Positions 1 through 8,540 of a stretch of 64,000 bases of DNA are shown in pieces. The translations under genes were made by a program, and so were the position numbers. This stretch comes from an uncultured Cellvibrionales bacterium (GTDB lineage Bacteria > Pseudomonadota > Gammaproteobacteria > Pseudomonadales > Dasaniaceae): contig CAJVZD010000005.1 in NCBI GenBank assembly GCA_913019905.1, forward strand, positions 124,001 through 188,000, read 5' to 3'. Positions within the stretch are counted from its first letter, which is position 1, and the number at the start of each line of letters is the position of its first letter. Below the pieces are notes generated by a model. The model was not told the DNA's origin, searched no databases, and saw only the letters and a list, made by a program, of their open reading frames with translations.

Positions 1-2
1 AA

Positions 3-1196
3 GGCGTTTTCCATCAGGGAAAAATGATTCAAACACAAAAATATCTGGCAGAAAACGCAGCGGGAAGAGCGCTTTATCCAGGGTTCGGAACCGTGCCGCC
101 CAATCCAGCTCCAGTCACTAGCGCGGATTTGGTGAACGTCGGAAATATCAGTGTATTGCCCCATAATGGTAAGTTACTGGCGCTTTGGGAGGCGGGGTCA
201 CCGTGGGACATGGACCCGGAAACTCTAGAAACTAAGGGGCTGCACAGTTTTTCTGCGGAAACCAAAGGTGTCCCGTTTTCGGCTCATCCAAGAGTCGAGA
301 ACGATGGAACACTATGGAATTTCGGTTATGCTTCCTCAGCCAATTTGATCGTGCTTTGGCATATAGATAAGAATGGTAAGCCTGTAAAGGTAGGAACGAT
401 TCCCTGCGATCCTATGAGCATGCCGCATGATTTTATTGTGACCTCAAAACACATTGTTTTGATGATGCCCCCACTCAATTACAAGCGCGAACATGCGTCG
501 TCGTTTCTCGATGCGCATCATTGGCAGGAAAACCAGGCAACCAGAGTCTTGGTGGTAGACAAAAATGATTTTAGCCAGTACAAATGGCTAGAGCTACCGA
601 GCCAGTGGGTATTCCATTTTGGCAATGGCTGGGAAGACGCTAGCGGTGTGATTCGTTTTGATGGCGCTCGAAGTGAAGACCCGATGATTATGATAAGCAG
701 TTTTCGAGACATCATGAAAGGCGAGGTTAGTGAAAGCAGTCACTCGCGCCACCACCAGTATCGGATCGACACTAAAAGCTGGACTATAAGCGAAGAACCA
801 CTATTTGCCGCCCATATTCAAACAGAGTTTCCAGCCATCGATCCTCGAGTTAGCTGTGTACGGAACAGGCGACTGGTTATGATGTCGAACAACGATAAGA
901 CGCCTGCTGTGCATCCAAACCTCAATGAAGTCTGTAGCTTTGACCTGGAATCGGGGCTAAGGGATGCGTACCGCTACCCCGATAGCCAAATGCCAGAGGA
1001 ACATTTGTTTGTTGCCAAGCCGGGAAGCGCTCTTGAGTCGCAAGGATGGGTTGTTGGTACCGCCCATGACTGGCAAAAACAGACTACACTACTTAATGTT
1101 TTTGACGTCGAGGCTGTTTCTGCAGGGCCAATCGCGACCGCTACATTACCCTATGCGCTGCCATTAGGTTTACATGGAAAATTTGTTGCAAGTTAA
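3..1196 (+). CDS. Carotenoid oxygenase (RPE65/CCO family), 5' end missing
   Basis: Non-haem iron dioxygenase of the carotenoid/apocarotenoid/stilbene cleavage family. The family's four iron-binding histidine contexts are visible: SAHPRV, MPHDF, VFHFGNGWED and LGLHGKF at the C terminus. The first ATG (position 24) is probably internal: the frame stays open to the window edge and the residues before and after it (GVFHQGK, then TQKYLAE) match the interior of the family, where roughly 100 N-terminal residues normally precede this point. The gene is therefore cut by the window and not necessarily truncated in the genome. Its 3' end overlaps the next gene by 23 bases, so the two are probably co-transcribed. 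The substrate (carotenoid, apocarotenal or lignin-type stilbene) cannot be read from the sequence. Confidence 0.88.
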   Translation, partial: GVFHQGKMIQTQKYLAENAAGRALYPGFGTVPPNPAPVTSADLVNVGNISVLPHNGKLLALWEAGSPWDMDPETLETKGLHSFSAETKGVPFSAHPRVENDGTLWNFGYASSANLIVLWHIDKNGKPVKVGTIPCDPMSMPHDFIVTSKHIVLMMPPLNYKREHASSFLDAHHWQENQATRVLVVDKNDFSQYKWLELPSQWVFHFGNGWEDASGVIRFDGARSEDPMIMISSFRDIMKGEVSESSHSRHHQYRIDTKSWTISEEPLFAAHIQTEFPAIDPRVSCVRNRRLVMMSNNDKTPAVHPNLNEVCSFDLESGLRDAYRYPDSQMPEEHLFVAKPGSALESQGWVVGTAHDWQKQTTLLNVFDVEAVSAGPIATATLPYALPLGLHGKFVAS

Positions 1197-2250
1197 ATTG
1201 AATAATGATTTCAAAAATCGGGCCTTGTCCCTTTTTTACACAACGAGCTTTTGCATCGCCATTGCGGTTTTGTTATTCGTGTTAGGGCTTTCTGCGTCGA
1301 TAGGCTCAACCACGATAGTTTCGCTTTGCATAGGCTGGTCAATTCACCTGACGTTTATTATTTTCGGTGAAAGGGCTGAGCGATTATTGCCGGCTTATCT
1401 AGCGCCGATTCCACAAACGGCCGTCGGTTTGTTTTTTGGTCTATTGGTCGCGGGTACTCTTATCCGCGGCCAGCCCTTTTATTTCTATGCCGACAATTTT
1501 GCGACGCTGATCATCGGAATATTTTTTGGTACGATCGGATTTGTCATCAATGCCACACGAACTCGCCTACTGGCTGCCCAAGCGGATTTGGCTCAAGCTG
1601 AAACAAAACGTCAAGCGCAGGAGAAACTGCTGTTAGAAACTGAGCTGAAACTGTTACAAGCGCAGATTGAACCGCATTTTTTGTTTAATACCCTTTCAAA
1701 TGTCATTGGGCTTATTCGTAAAGAGCCGGATGCTGCCGAACAGACGCTAATAAATTTGACCACACTTTTGCGATCTTCTTTAAAACGGACTCGCGCGCAA
1801 TCGGTGACTCTGGAAGAAGAATTCACGATTGTTAAGGCTTATCTTGAAATTCAGGCGATTCGAATGCAGGGCCGATTAGAGTACGTATTTTCGCCTGAAA
1901 AGTGGGAGGATAACGAGGTTTTGAGTCAGTGGCCGTTGCCGCCATTGTTGATACAGCCTCTGGTCGAAAATGCGATTAAACACGGGATTGACCCTTCTGA
2001 AACAGGTGGGCGTGTGCAGGTGAGGGCTCGTTGCGAAAACGATGAACTTCACGTTACGGTTTCAGATACGGGGATCGGAATTAATATCGATAATACGGCA
2101 CCGGTTAATAAATCAGGCGCTGGAACGGGACTCAGTAATGTCCGAAATCGATTGAAAACCTTGTACGATGGTAAGGCCAGTATGACTATTTCTGATAATT
2201 CGCCTAGCGGCCTAATTGTCGCACTGACCATTCCGAGGCCACTACAATGA
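1174..2250 (+). CDS. LytS/YehU-type membrane sensor histidine kinase
   Basis: Sensor kinase of the His_kinase (PF06580) plus HATPase_c type, 358 residues. About four hydrophobic segments lie in residues 20-127, followed by a short coiled coil (130-165). The phospho-acceptor box QIEPHFLFNTL has His168. The N box LVENAIKHGI has Asn266, and the G box GTGLSNVRNRL is near 318. There is no extracytoplasmic sensor domain, so the signal is probably sensed in the membrane. The start ATG lies inside the carotenoid oxygenase gene, and the stop shares ATGA with the following response regulator; both overlaps suggest translational coupling. It should phosphorylate the adjacent LytTR regulator. The signal is unknown. 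Confidence 0.9.
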   Translation: MENLLQVKLNNDFKNRALSLFYTTSFCIAIAVLLFVLGLSASIGSTTIVSLCIGWSIHLTFIIFGERAERLLPAYLAPIPQTAVGLFFGLLVAGTLIRGQPFYFYADNFATLIIGIFFGTIGFVINATRTRLLAAQADLAQAETKRQAQEKLLLETELKLLQAQIEPHFLFNTLSNVIGLIRKEPDAAEQTLINLTTLLRSSLKRTRAQSVTLEEEFTIVKAYLEIQAIRMQGRLEYVFSPEKWEDNEVLSQWPLPPLLIQPLVENAIKHGIDPSETGGRVQVRARCENDELHVTVSDTGIGINIDNTAPVNKSGAGTGLSNVRNRLKTLYDGKASMTISDNSPSGLIVALTIPRPLQ

Positions 2251-2987
2251 GCAGCAGTGCCATCATCGTCGATGATGAACCGCATCTTGTTGATTATCTG
2301 GCCGGTAAATTGAAGGAACTATGGCCTGAACTCGAGATAGTCGGCACCGCGTTAAACGGACGCAGTGCGGTCTCTCTTGCCCATGAAGTCAAACCGGATA
2401 TTGCTTTTTTGGATATTCACATGCCCGGCCTCAGTGGTTTGCAGGTTGCGGAAGCTTTACCGGCGGATACCCGCATTGTGTTTGTTACCGCTTTTGATGA
2501 ATACGCCGTTGATGCCTTTCAGCGTTCAGCCATTGATTACTTATTGAAACCGGTTAGCGATGCAAGATTGATGCAGACAATTGACCGCTTGCGCGCCGCA
2601 CGGCGTCAGGATCGTTCGGATTTGCTCAATTTAATTAAGGATATGTCTCTCGAGCCAAAGAGCTATTTGCAATGGATAAGAGCGGGGCTGGAGGATACCA
2701 CGCAGCTAGTACCTGTACAGGACGTTGTGTATTTCAAAGCCGATCTAAAATATACCGAAATTTTTACCAGAGATGGTCAGTACATTGTTCGTCGCAGTAT
2801 AAAAGAGTTAGAGTCGCAACTGGATCCCAATCAATTTTGGCGAATTCACCGCGGCGTGATTGTCAGGGTAGAACAAATAGCCATGGCAAAGAGAGACTTT
2901 CGCGGTCGATATACGATTACCTTGCGCGACCATCCCGATGTTTTGCGCGCCAGCCAATCTTATGGTTATTTGTTTAAACACATGTAG
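2247..2987 (+). CDS. LytTR-family response regulator
   Basis: DNA-binding response regulator, 246 residues. An N-terminal receiver domain (about 1-120) has the acidic pair in VDDE, the phospho-acceptor Asp56 in FLDIHMPG and the conserved Lys in YLLKPV. A C-terminal LytTR domain (about 145-245) contains the typical RIHRGVIV segment. The start overlaps the kinase stop by four bases (ATGA), marking a cognate two-component pair. A second pair of the same type lies at 57848-59799. Targets probably include the local operon, but no LytTR direct-repeat site was identified with confidence. Confidence 0.92.
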   Translation: MSSSAIIVDDEPHLVDYLAGKLKELWPELEIVGTALNGRSAVSLAHEVKPDIAFLDIHMPGLSGLQVAEALPADTRIVFVTAFDEYAVDAFQRSAIDYLLKPVSDARLMQTIDRLRAARRQDRSDLLNLIKDMSLEPKSYLQWIRAGLEDTTQLVPVQDVVYFKADLKYTEIFTRDGQYIVRRSIKELESQLDPNQFWRIHRGVIVRVEQIAMAKRDFRGRYTITLRDHPDVLRASQSYGYLFKHM

Positions 2988-3326
2988 ATGTCCACGTAAT
3001 ACAGCAGTGACAGGGATAAATTTCCTTGGGGCTGTTGTCTATTGGCTTCCAATTACTGACCATTCCATTTCCTAACTGTCCCTCTAATGACAGACTGTGG
3101 CCGCCAAAATTTAGCGGCTTTGGGACAATTCTCCTCAGCTACTCCAAAGACATTGTATGTGATCAAATTGCACAGCCGAGCGCTGTCTGGCAAACTAGCG
3201 ACAAATAATCAGAATGTAGTCAGTAGGCAGGGGCCTTAAAATGAAAGCGAATACAAAAGCGGGTGGCGAGTTTTTCGTCAGTGCCAAATCTTTTTTCAGC
3301 ACGGAACTGACAGTGGGCGTATCTCA
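2988..3326. other. Intergenic region before the carboxylase gene
   Basis: A 339-base gap. The only ORF of note is a 29-codon reading frame from ATG 3241 to a TGA at 3328-3330 that overlaps the ATG of the next gene. It could be a translationally coupled leader, but its composition gives no further support. No convincing terminator or promoter was recognised. Confidence 0.4.
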
Positions 3327-6300
3327 ATGAAAATAGACAAGTTGTTGATTGCAAATCGTGGTGAGATAGCCGTTCGCATCGCGGGTGCTGCTTCGGAGCT
3401 GGATATTGAAACCGTATCAATTTATTCAGAAGACGATATAGCTTCTCTTCATACTCGTAAGACAGATGTAACAGTTGGCTTACAGGGAAAAGGCGTTTCG
3501 GCTTATCTGGATGGCGGGCAAATTATTGGTATTGCGAAACAGCATGGATGTAACGCCATTCATCCCGGTTATGGCTTTTTGTCTGAAAATGCCGACTTTG
3601 TGCGGCAATGTGCCGCAGCAGAAATTATTTTCGTTGGTCCAGGCGCGGAGGCAATGGACTCCTTTGGCGATAAAGCCAAAGCTCGATCCCTGGCGCGGCA
3701 ATGTGACGTGCCGGTCGTTGAGGGAACCACTGGGGTGACTTCATTGGAGGAGGTTAAGGATTTTTTTGCTTCCCTAGGTGAAGATGCGGCGGTAATGATC
3801 AAAGCATTAGCCGGTGGCGGTGGCCGTGGAATGCGCGCCGTAGAGAATGAGAGCGAACTGGAAGAGGCCTTTAACCGATGTCAATCAGAAGCATTACAAG
3901 CGTTTGGTAATGGCGATGTTTTTGTCGAGCGTCTTATTCGCCGAGCGCGTCATATTGAAGTACAGGTAGTGGCCGATTGTCAGGGTCATACCGTTCATTT
4001 TGGCGAGCGAGAATGTTCAATTCAGCGTCGAAACCAGAAGATAATCGAGATTGCGCCGTGCCCAGACCTAACGCCAGTTCTAAGGGACAAAATAACGTCC
4101 GCGGCAACCCGCCTGGCAAAACATGCGGGTTATGAAAATGTAGGTACCTTTGAGTTTTTAGTCGATGCGGACCAATTGTCATCAACGACGGAATGTGTTC
4201 GTGATGGCGCTTATTTTGCCTTTATTGAGGCTAATCCGCGCTTGCAGGTCGAACATACTGTGACGGAAGAGGTCATGGATGTCGATATTGTCCAGTGTCA
4301 GTTGCGCATAGCTGCTGGTGAAAGTTTACACGATCTTGAAATTGATCAGGACTTGTTTATTGCGCCGAGAGGTTATGCACTTCAAATGCGCATCAATATG
4401 GAGGTGATGACGGAAAATGGTGAGGCTCGTCCTACCGGAGGTATTATCAGCGCTTATGAAATGCCTTCCGGGCGCGGTATTCGGGTCGACGGTTTTGGTT
4501 ATGCGGGTTACGCCACCAGCCCCTCCTATGACAGTTTGTTAGCCAAGCTCATTGTACATTCTCCGAGTGGCGATTTTAACAAGCTCCTGTCAAAGGCCTA
4601 CCGCGCCTTAAGTGAGTGCAGAATAACCGGCTTGGAAACCAATATCTCTTATTTGCAGGCCTTATTACAGCGAGAAGAATTGGCTAACGGAAAAATTTAT
4701 ACTCGATTCATAGACGGGCAGGCACAGGCATTGTTTAACGTCGCAGCCAAGACACACGCAGCCTATTTCTTTGATGGAAAAAATGGGGCAGGAGCCGTTG
4801 ACCCACTCGCCATATTAGCAACGGGTTCGAGTGGCTCCATGGGACTATCAAATTCCCCAGAAGATGCTCCGGCGGAAGGCTTGGAAATGATTGTGGCTCC
4901 TCTTCAAGGTACCATAGTTGAAATTTGCGTTGCACTGGATGCGGAGGTTGCTGCGGGTCAACAATTAGCCATTATGGACTCCATGAAAATGGAACATGTT
5001 ATCAGCGCGCCGATGGGTGGTGTTATTCGCGAAATTCGCGTTGGGAAAGACCAGGCAGTTTACGAAGGTCATGGACTGATCGTTATTGAGCCGGCCGATG
5101 TAGCGATAACTGAATCTGAGATTGAAGAGACCGTTGACCTGGACCTGATTCGGCCAGACTTAGCGGAAGTATTAGAGCGGCATTTTTTTGGTATGGATGA
5201 AGCTCGACCCGAAGCTGTTGCGAAACGTCGTAAAACCCGACAGCGCACTGCGCGTGAAAATATCGAAGACCTATGCGACGCAGACAGCTTTGTCGAATAT
5301 GGGCCCTTGGCGATTGCCGCTCAACGCCGGCGTCGTTCCGTAGATGATCTAATTCGTAAAACACCAGCGGACGGTATGGTCACCGGCATAGGCAGTGTTA
5401 ACGGTGATCTTTTTGAACAGAACAATGGTAACGATCGGCAAACGCAATGTGTGGTGATGTCGTACGACTATATGGTTCTTGCTGGTACGCAGGGGAAACA
5501 AAACCATCGTAAGAAAGACCGTATGTTTGAATTGGCTGAAAAACAAAAGCTGCCGGTTATTTTACTGACTGAAGGGGGGGGCGGCCGCCCTGGTGATACG
5601 GATGCGACCGGTGTTGCCGGTCTCGATTGCCTGGCATTTGCTTTCTTCGCAAAATTGAGTGGTCTAGTGCCCTTAGTGGGTGTGAACTCCGGGCGATGCT
5701 TCGCGGGAAATGCGGCTTTGCTCGGTTGCTGCGATGTTATCATTGCCACTAAAAACTCCTCTATTGGTATGGGCGGCCCTGCGATGATTGAAGGTGGTGG
5801 TCTGGGTGTTTTTCTTCCCGATGAAGTGGGTCCCATGTCGGTACAAGTGCCTAATGGTGTCGTTGATATTGCCGTGGAAGATGAGGCTGAAGCGATGCTC
5901 ATGGCGAAAAAGTATCTCTCTTACTTTCAGGGGTCGCTGGAGAATTGGGAATGTGCGGATCAACGGCTGCTGCGCACTTTGATTCCGGAAAATCGTCTGC
6001 GGGTCTATGATATTCGAACCGTGATTGATGGAATTGCCGATACAGATAGCGTACTGGAATTACGCAAAGAGTATGGTGTTGGTATGAATACCTCACTGGT
6101 TCGAATTGAAGGTCGAACAGTGGGTGTTATTGCTAATAACCCGAAACATCTGGGTGGCGCGATTGATGGTCCTGCGGCTGATAAGGCATCACGATTTATG
6201 CAATTATGTGACGCCTTTGATATTCCGATTTTATTTCTCTGTGATACTCCTGGTTTTATGGTGGGGCCGGAAATTGAAAAAACAGCGGTCGTGCGACGCT

Positions 6301-6719
6301 TCGGTCGAATGTTTGTCACCGGTGCCAGTTTGTCGGTACCATTCTTTACTGTAGTGCTTAGAAAAGGGTATGGCTTGGGTGCCCAGGCGATGGCAGCCGG
6401 TAGCTTTGCTATTCCGCTCTTTACGGTTACATGGCCGACGGGAGAGTTTGGCGGAATGGGCCTGGAAGGCGCGGTGAAGTTGGGCTATCGTAAAGAATTA
6501 GAAGCCATCGAAGATTTAGAAGAACGTAATAAGGTGTATCTGGAAATGGTTGCCGCGTCGTACGAGCGCGGTAAGGCTACCAATATGGCTTCTCATTTGG
6601 AGATCGATGATGCTATTGATCCGGTCGATACACGTCGTTGGATTATGAGTGCCTTGAAATCTGCACCAAAACCCATACCCCGCGATGGGAAAAAGCGTAA
6701 TCATGTAGACACCTGGTAG
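3327..6719 (+). CDS. Single-chain biotin-dependent acyl-CoA carboxylase (BC-BCCP-CT fusion)
   Basis: Carboxylates an acyl-CoA using biotin, ATP and bicarbonate. All three functions sit in one 1130-residue chain. Biotin carboxylase occupies about 1-450 (KLLIANRGEIA at the N terminus, ATP-grasp glycine loop AGGGGRGMR, substrate segment EANPRLQVEHTVTEE). A biotinyl domain spans about 525-600 with MDSMKMEH, where Lys554 would carry biotin. Carboxyltransferase N and C halves fill about 640-1130 (TEGGGGRPGDT, CDTPGFMVGPE). Such fusions are known for long-chain or propionyl-type acyl-CoA carboxylases, but the substrate here is not determined. The next genes (CoA dehydrogenase, GST) fit acyl-CoA metabolism. 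The start is fixed by the canonical N terminus although the Shine-Dalgarno is weak. Confidence 0.93.
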   Translation: MKIDKLLIANRGEIAVRIAGAASELDIETVSIYSEDDIASLHTRKTDVTVGLQGKGVSAYLDGGQIIGIAKQHGCNAIHPGYGFLSENADFVRQCAAAEIIFVGPGAEAMDSFGDKAKARSLARQCDVPVVEGTTGVTSLEEVKDFFASLGEDAAVMIKALAGGGGRGMRAVENESELEEAFNRCQSEALQAFGNGDVFVERLIRRARHIEVQVVADCQGHTVHFGERECSIQRRNQKIIEIAPCPDLTPVLRDKITSAATRLAKHAGYENVGTFEFLVDADQLSSTTECVRDGAYFAFIEANPRLQVEHTVTEEVMDVDIVQCQLRIAAGESLHDLEIDQDLFIAPRGYALQMRINMEVMTENGEARPTGGIISAYEMPSGRGIRVDGFGYAGYATSPSYDSLLAKLIVHSPSGDFNKLLSKAYRALSECRITGLETNISYLQALLQREELANGKIYTRFIDGQAQALFNVAAKTHAAYFFDGKNGAGAVDPLAILATGSSGSMGLSNSPEDAPAEGLEMIVAPLQGTIVEICVALDAEVAAGQQLAIMDSMKMEHVISAPMGGVIREIRVGKDQAVYEGHGLIVIEPADVAITESEIEETVDLDLIRPDLAEVLERHFFGMDEARPEAVAKRRKTRQRTARENIEDLCDADSFVEYGPLAIAAQRRRRSVDDLIRKTPADGMVTGIGSVNGDLFEQNNGNDRQTQCVVMSYDYMVLAGTQGKQNHRKKDRMFELAEKQKLPVILLTEGGGGRPGDTDATGVAGLDCLAFAFFAKLSGLVPLVGVNSGRCFAGNAALLGCCDVIIATKNSSIGMGGPAMIEGGGLGVFLPDEVGPMSVQVPNGVVDIAVEDEAEAMLMAKKYLSYFQGSLENWECADQRLLRTLIPENRLRVYDIRTVIDGIADTDSVLELRKEYGVGMNTSLVRIEGRTVGVIANNPKHLGGAIDGPAADKASRFMQLCDAFDIPILFLCDTPGFMVGPEIEKTAVVRRFGRMFVTGASLSVPFFTVVLRKGYGLGAQAMAAGSFAIPLFTVTWPTGEFGGMGLEGAVKLGYRKELEAIEDLEERNKVYLEMVAASYERGKATNMASHLEIDDAIDPVDTRRWIMSALKSAPKPIPRDGKKRNHVDTW

Positions 6720-6829
6720 ACGTACACACTTTGTCGGCGGTCAGAGGTGGTATTTCAATGAGTACCGTCACATCGGCCCGACTCGAAAACAAACACATAC
6801 AAATACACAAACAAAGCTAAGGAGCCACG

Positions 6830-7279
6830 ATGAGTGAGAAAACAACTAATCCTCTGCAATGGATTGAGGATCACGTAAAGTTATATCGAGAAGATCCGGA
6901 AAAAGCTCACCTGTGGGACTCCGCCATGGCGGGAGGAAAGGGCGTTTTCCCCGCCCTGTTATTGACGGCTATTGGCCGCAAGTCAGGGGCACCTAAATCG
7001 TTGCCGCTAATTTACAAAAAGGTGGGCGAGAATTATGTGATTATTGCCTCTAAGGGTGGGGCCCCCGCTCATCCCGTTTGGTACTTGAACCTGCTTGCTG
7101 AACCCAAATGTCATATTCAAGTGGGGCACGATCATTTCGATTCCGTTGCTCGGACCGCGACCGGCAGCGAAAGAGAAGAACTGTGGCGACAGTTAGCTGA
7201 AGTGTACCCGCCCTATAACGATTACAAAAAGACAGCCGGTGACCGGGAAATACCCGTTGTCGTAATCGAACCTCAATAA
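6830..7279 (+). CDS. Deazaflavin-dependent nitroreductase family protein (DDN/DUF385)
   Basis: 149-residue split-barrel flavin-type protein of the F420-dependent quinone reductase/nitroreductase group. Diagnostic stretches are TAIGRKSGAPKSLPL near 47-61 and the segment around GAPAHPVWYLNLLA, which in characterised members form the cofactor pocket. A good ribosome site (AAGGAG) lies ahead of the ATG. It follows the carboxylase by 110 bases and may belong to the same transcription unit. Mycobacterial relatives use F420H2; whether this bacterium makes F420 cannot be judged from the window, and some relatives may use other flavins or bind fatty acids. Confidence 0.82.
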   Translation: MSEKTTNPLQWIEDHVKLYREDPEKAHLWDSAMAGGKGVFPALLLTAIGRKSGAPKSLPLIYKKVGENYVIIASKGGAPAHPVWYLNLLAEPKCHIQVGHDHFDSVARTATGSEREELWRQLAEVYPPYNDYKKTAGDREIPVVVIEPQ

Positions 7280-7287
7280 ACGACTCA

Positions 7288-7312
7288 CGACACGAGGCTC
7301 AGCCTCGTGTCG
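7288..7312 (+). terminator. Perfect hairpin after the nitroreductase gene
   Basis: A 12-base arm CGACACGAGGCT and its exact complement around a single C (9-10 pairs realistically), nine bases after the stop codon. No T-tract follows, so it may be a transcript-stabilising hairpin or a Rho-associated 3' end and not a classic intrinsic terminator. Confidence 0.5.
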
Positions 7313-7605
7313 CTCAGCTGTTGTCTGGTAGCCATGGTATTGGCATTACACCAATGCCAGAGGTGCTTCGTCGCATGATCCGGTGCTCCAGGGAGGTTTG
7401 AAATTCTGGTAACCCCGATAAGGACCCTTATCATGGTTACATTGCCGGTTTTGAGTGCTAATTTCACTCGCGACTCTCACTGACAATACGCGCCTTAATG
7501 GCGTATTATGTCGCTATTTTTATGCGCTGTCTTTAAGGCGTCATTTTTAAACCCTATATTTATTGATTTATTCCTTATTTACTTTGATTTTCGGAGATAG
7601 TTTTG
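7313..7605. other. Intergenic region with no recognised gene
   Basis: AT-rich toward its end. The ribosome site CGGAGATAG just ahead of ATG 7606 is the only signal seen. The promoter of the dehydrogenase gene is presumably here. Confidence 0.4.
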
Positions 7606-8460
7606 ATGTTTGAAATAAACAGTGTGGGCGTTGTAGGAGCGGGGCAAATGGGTGGCGGTATCGCACAAGCAGCCGCTGAAAGTGGATTTCAGGTGATACT
7701 GTCTGATATTGATCTCGCTCGTGCTGAACAGGGAAAACAGGTCATCGCCAAACGACTAAATAGTGCTGTTGTAAAAGGCAAGATTGACGCTGCCGCTGCA
7801 GAATCGACACTAGCGCGAATTTCACCGACTGGCAGCCTGACAGATTTTGCTACGGCAGACATTGTCATTGAGGTCGCCAGTGAAAATGTGGAATTGAAAG
7901 AAAAATTATTAAAACAGCTAGATGGAATTTGTAAACCTGAAGCGATATTGGCCACTAATACCAGTTCAATTAGCATTACCTTATTGGCGGCAAGTACTAA
8001 TCGTCCTGAACAGTTTATTGGCTTGCATTTTTTCAATCCCGTACAAGTAATGAAGCTGGTTGAGGTAATCCGAGGGCTGGCTACGAGTGAAGCGACGACG
8101 GCAGCGGCAAAACGTGTGGTGGAGTTACTCGGTAAACAGCCGGTAGAAGTCGCCGATAAGGCGGGATTTGTCGTCAATCGTATTCTTATTCCAATGCTGA
8201 ATGAAGCATGCTTTGTGCTTGAGGAAGGGCTCGCGTCGGAAGAAGATATCGATAACGGGATGAAGCTCGGTTGTAATCATCCGATGGGCCCTCTGTCGCT
8301 GGCGGATTTTATCGGACTGGATACCTGTTTGGCCGTTATGGAAGTATTACATCAGCAATTGGGAGAAGATAAATATCGTCCTGCGCCGCTATTACGCAAA
8401 TATGTGGCTGCAGGATGGCTGGGACGCAAAAGCGGGCGTGGGTTTTACAATTACAATTGA
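7606..8460 (+). CDS. 3-hydroxyacyl-CoA (3-hydroxybutyryl-CoA) dehydrogenase
   Basis: NAD-dependent oxidation of 3-hydroxyacyl-CoA to 3-ketoacyl-CoA, 284 residues, the usual length for the stand-alone enzyme. The N-terminal Rossmann loop GAGQMGGGIA (11-20) is followed by NTSSISIT and the catalytic-histidine segment HFFNPVQVMK (His141). The C-terminal dimerisation domain has NHPMGPLSLADFIGLD. ATG 7606 is preferred over an in-frame TTG three bases earlier because it is well spaced from GGAGAT. The gene fits beta-oxidation or short-chain acid metabolism with the other acyl-CoA genes in the window. Confidence 0.93.
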   Translation: MFEINSVGVVGAGQMGGGIAQAAAESGFQVILSDIDLARAEQGKQVIAKRLNSAVVKGKIDAAAAESTLARISPTGSLTDFATADIVIEVASENVELKEKLLKQLDGICKPEAILATNTSSISITLLAASTNRPEQFIGLHFFNPVQVMKLVEVIRGLATSEATTAAAKRVVELLGKQPVEVADKAGFVVNRILIPMLNEACFVLEEGLASEEDIDNGMKLGCNHPMGPLSLADFIGLDTCLAVMEVLHQQLGEDKYRPAPLLRKYVAAGWLGRKSGRGFYNYN

Positions 8461-8540
8461 TAACAATATTTAGAGTGTGCACTGGCGGCAACGCCAATTT
8501 TGAATAGCGGTAACATCATTTTTGAACAAAGGAAAATTAC

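Noticed and set aside
5468-5902. Long minus-strand frame inside the carboxylase gene (144 codons)
   Set aside because: Antisense shadow of a strongly conserved coding region; no ribosome site or family.
7603-7605. TTG start for the hydroxyacyl-CoA dehydrogenase
   Set aside because: The adjacent ATG at 7606 is better spaced from the ribosome site and more usual.
7689-8177. Minus-strand 162-codon frame within the hydroxyacyl-CoA dehydrogenase gene
   Set aside because: Low-complexity Ser/Ala-rich shadow of the real gene on the other strand.
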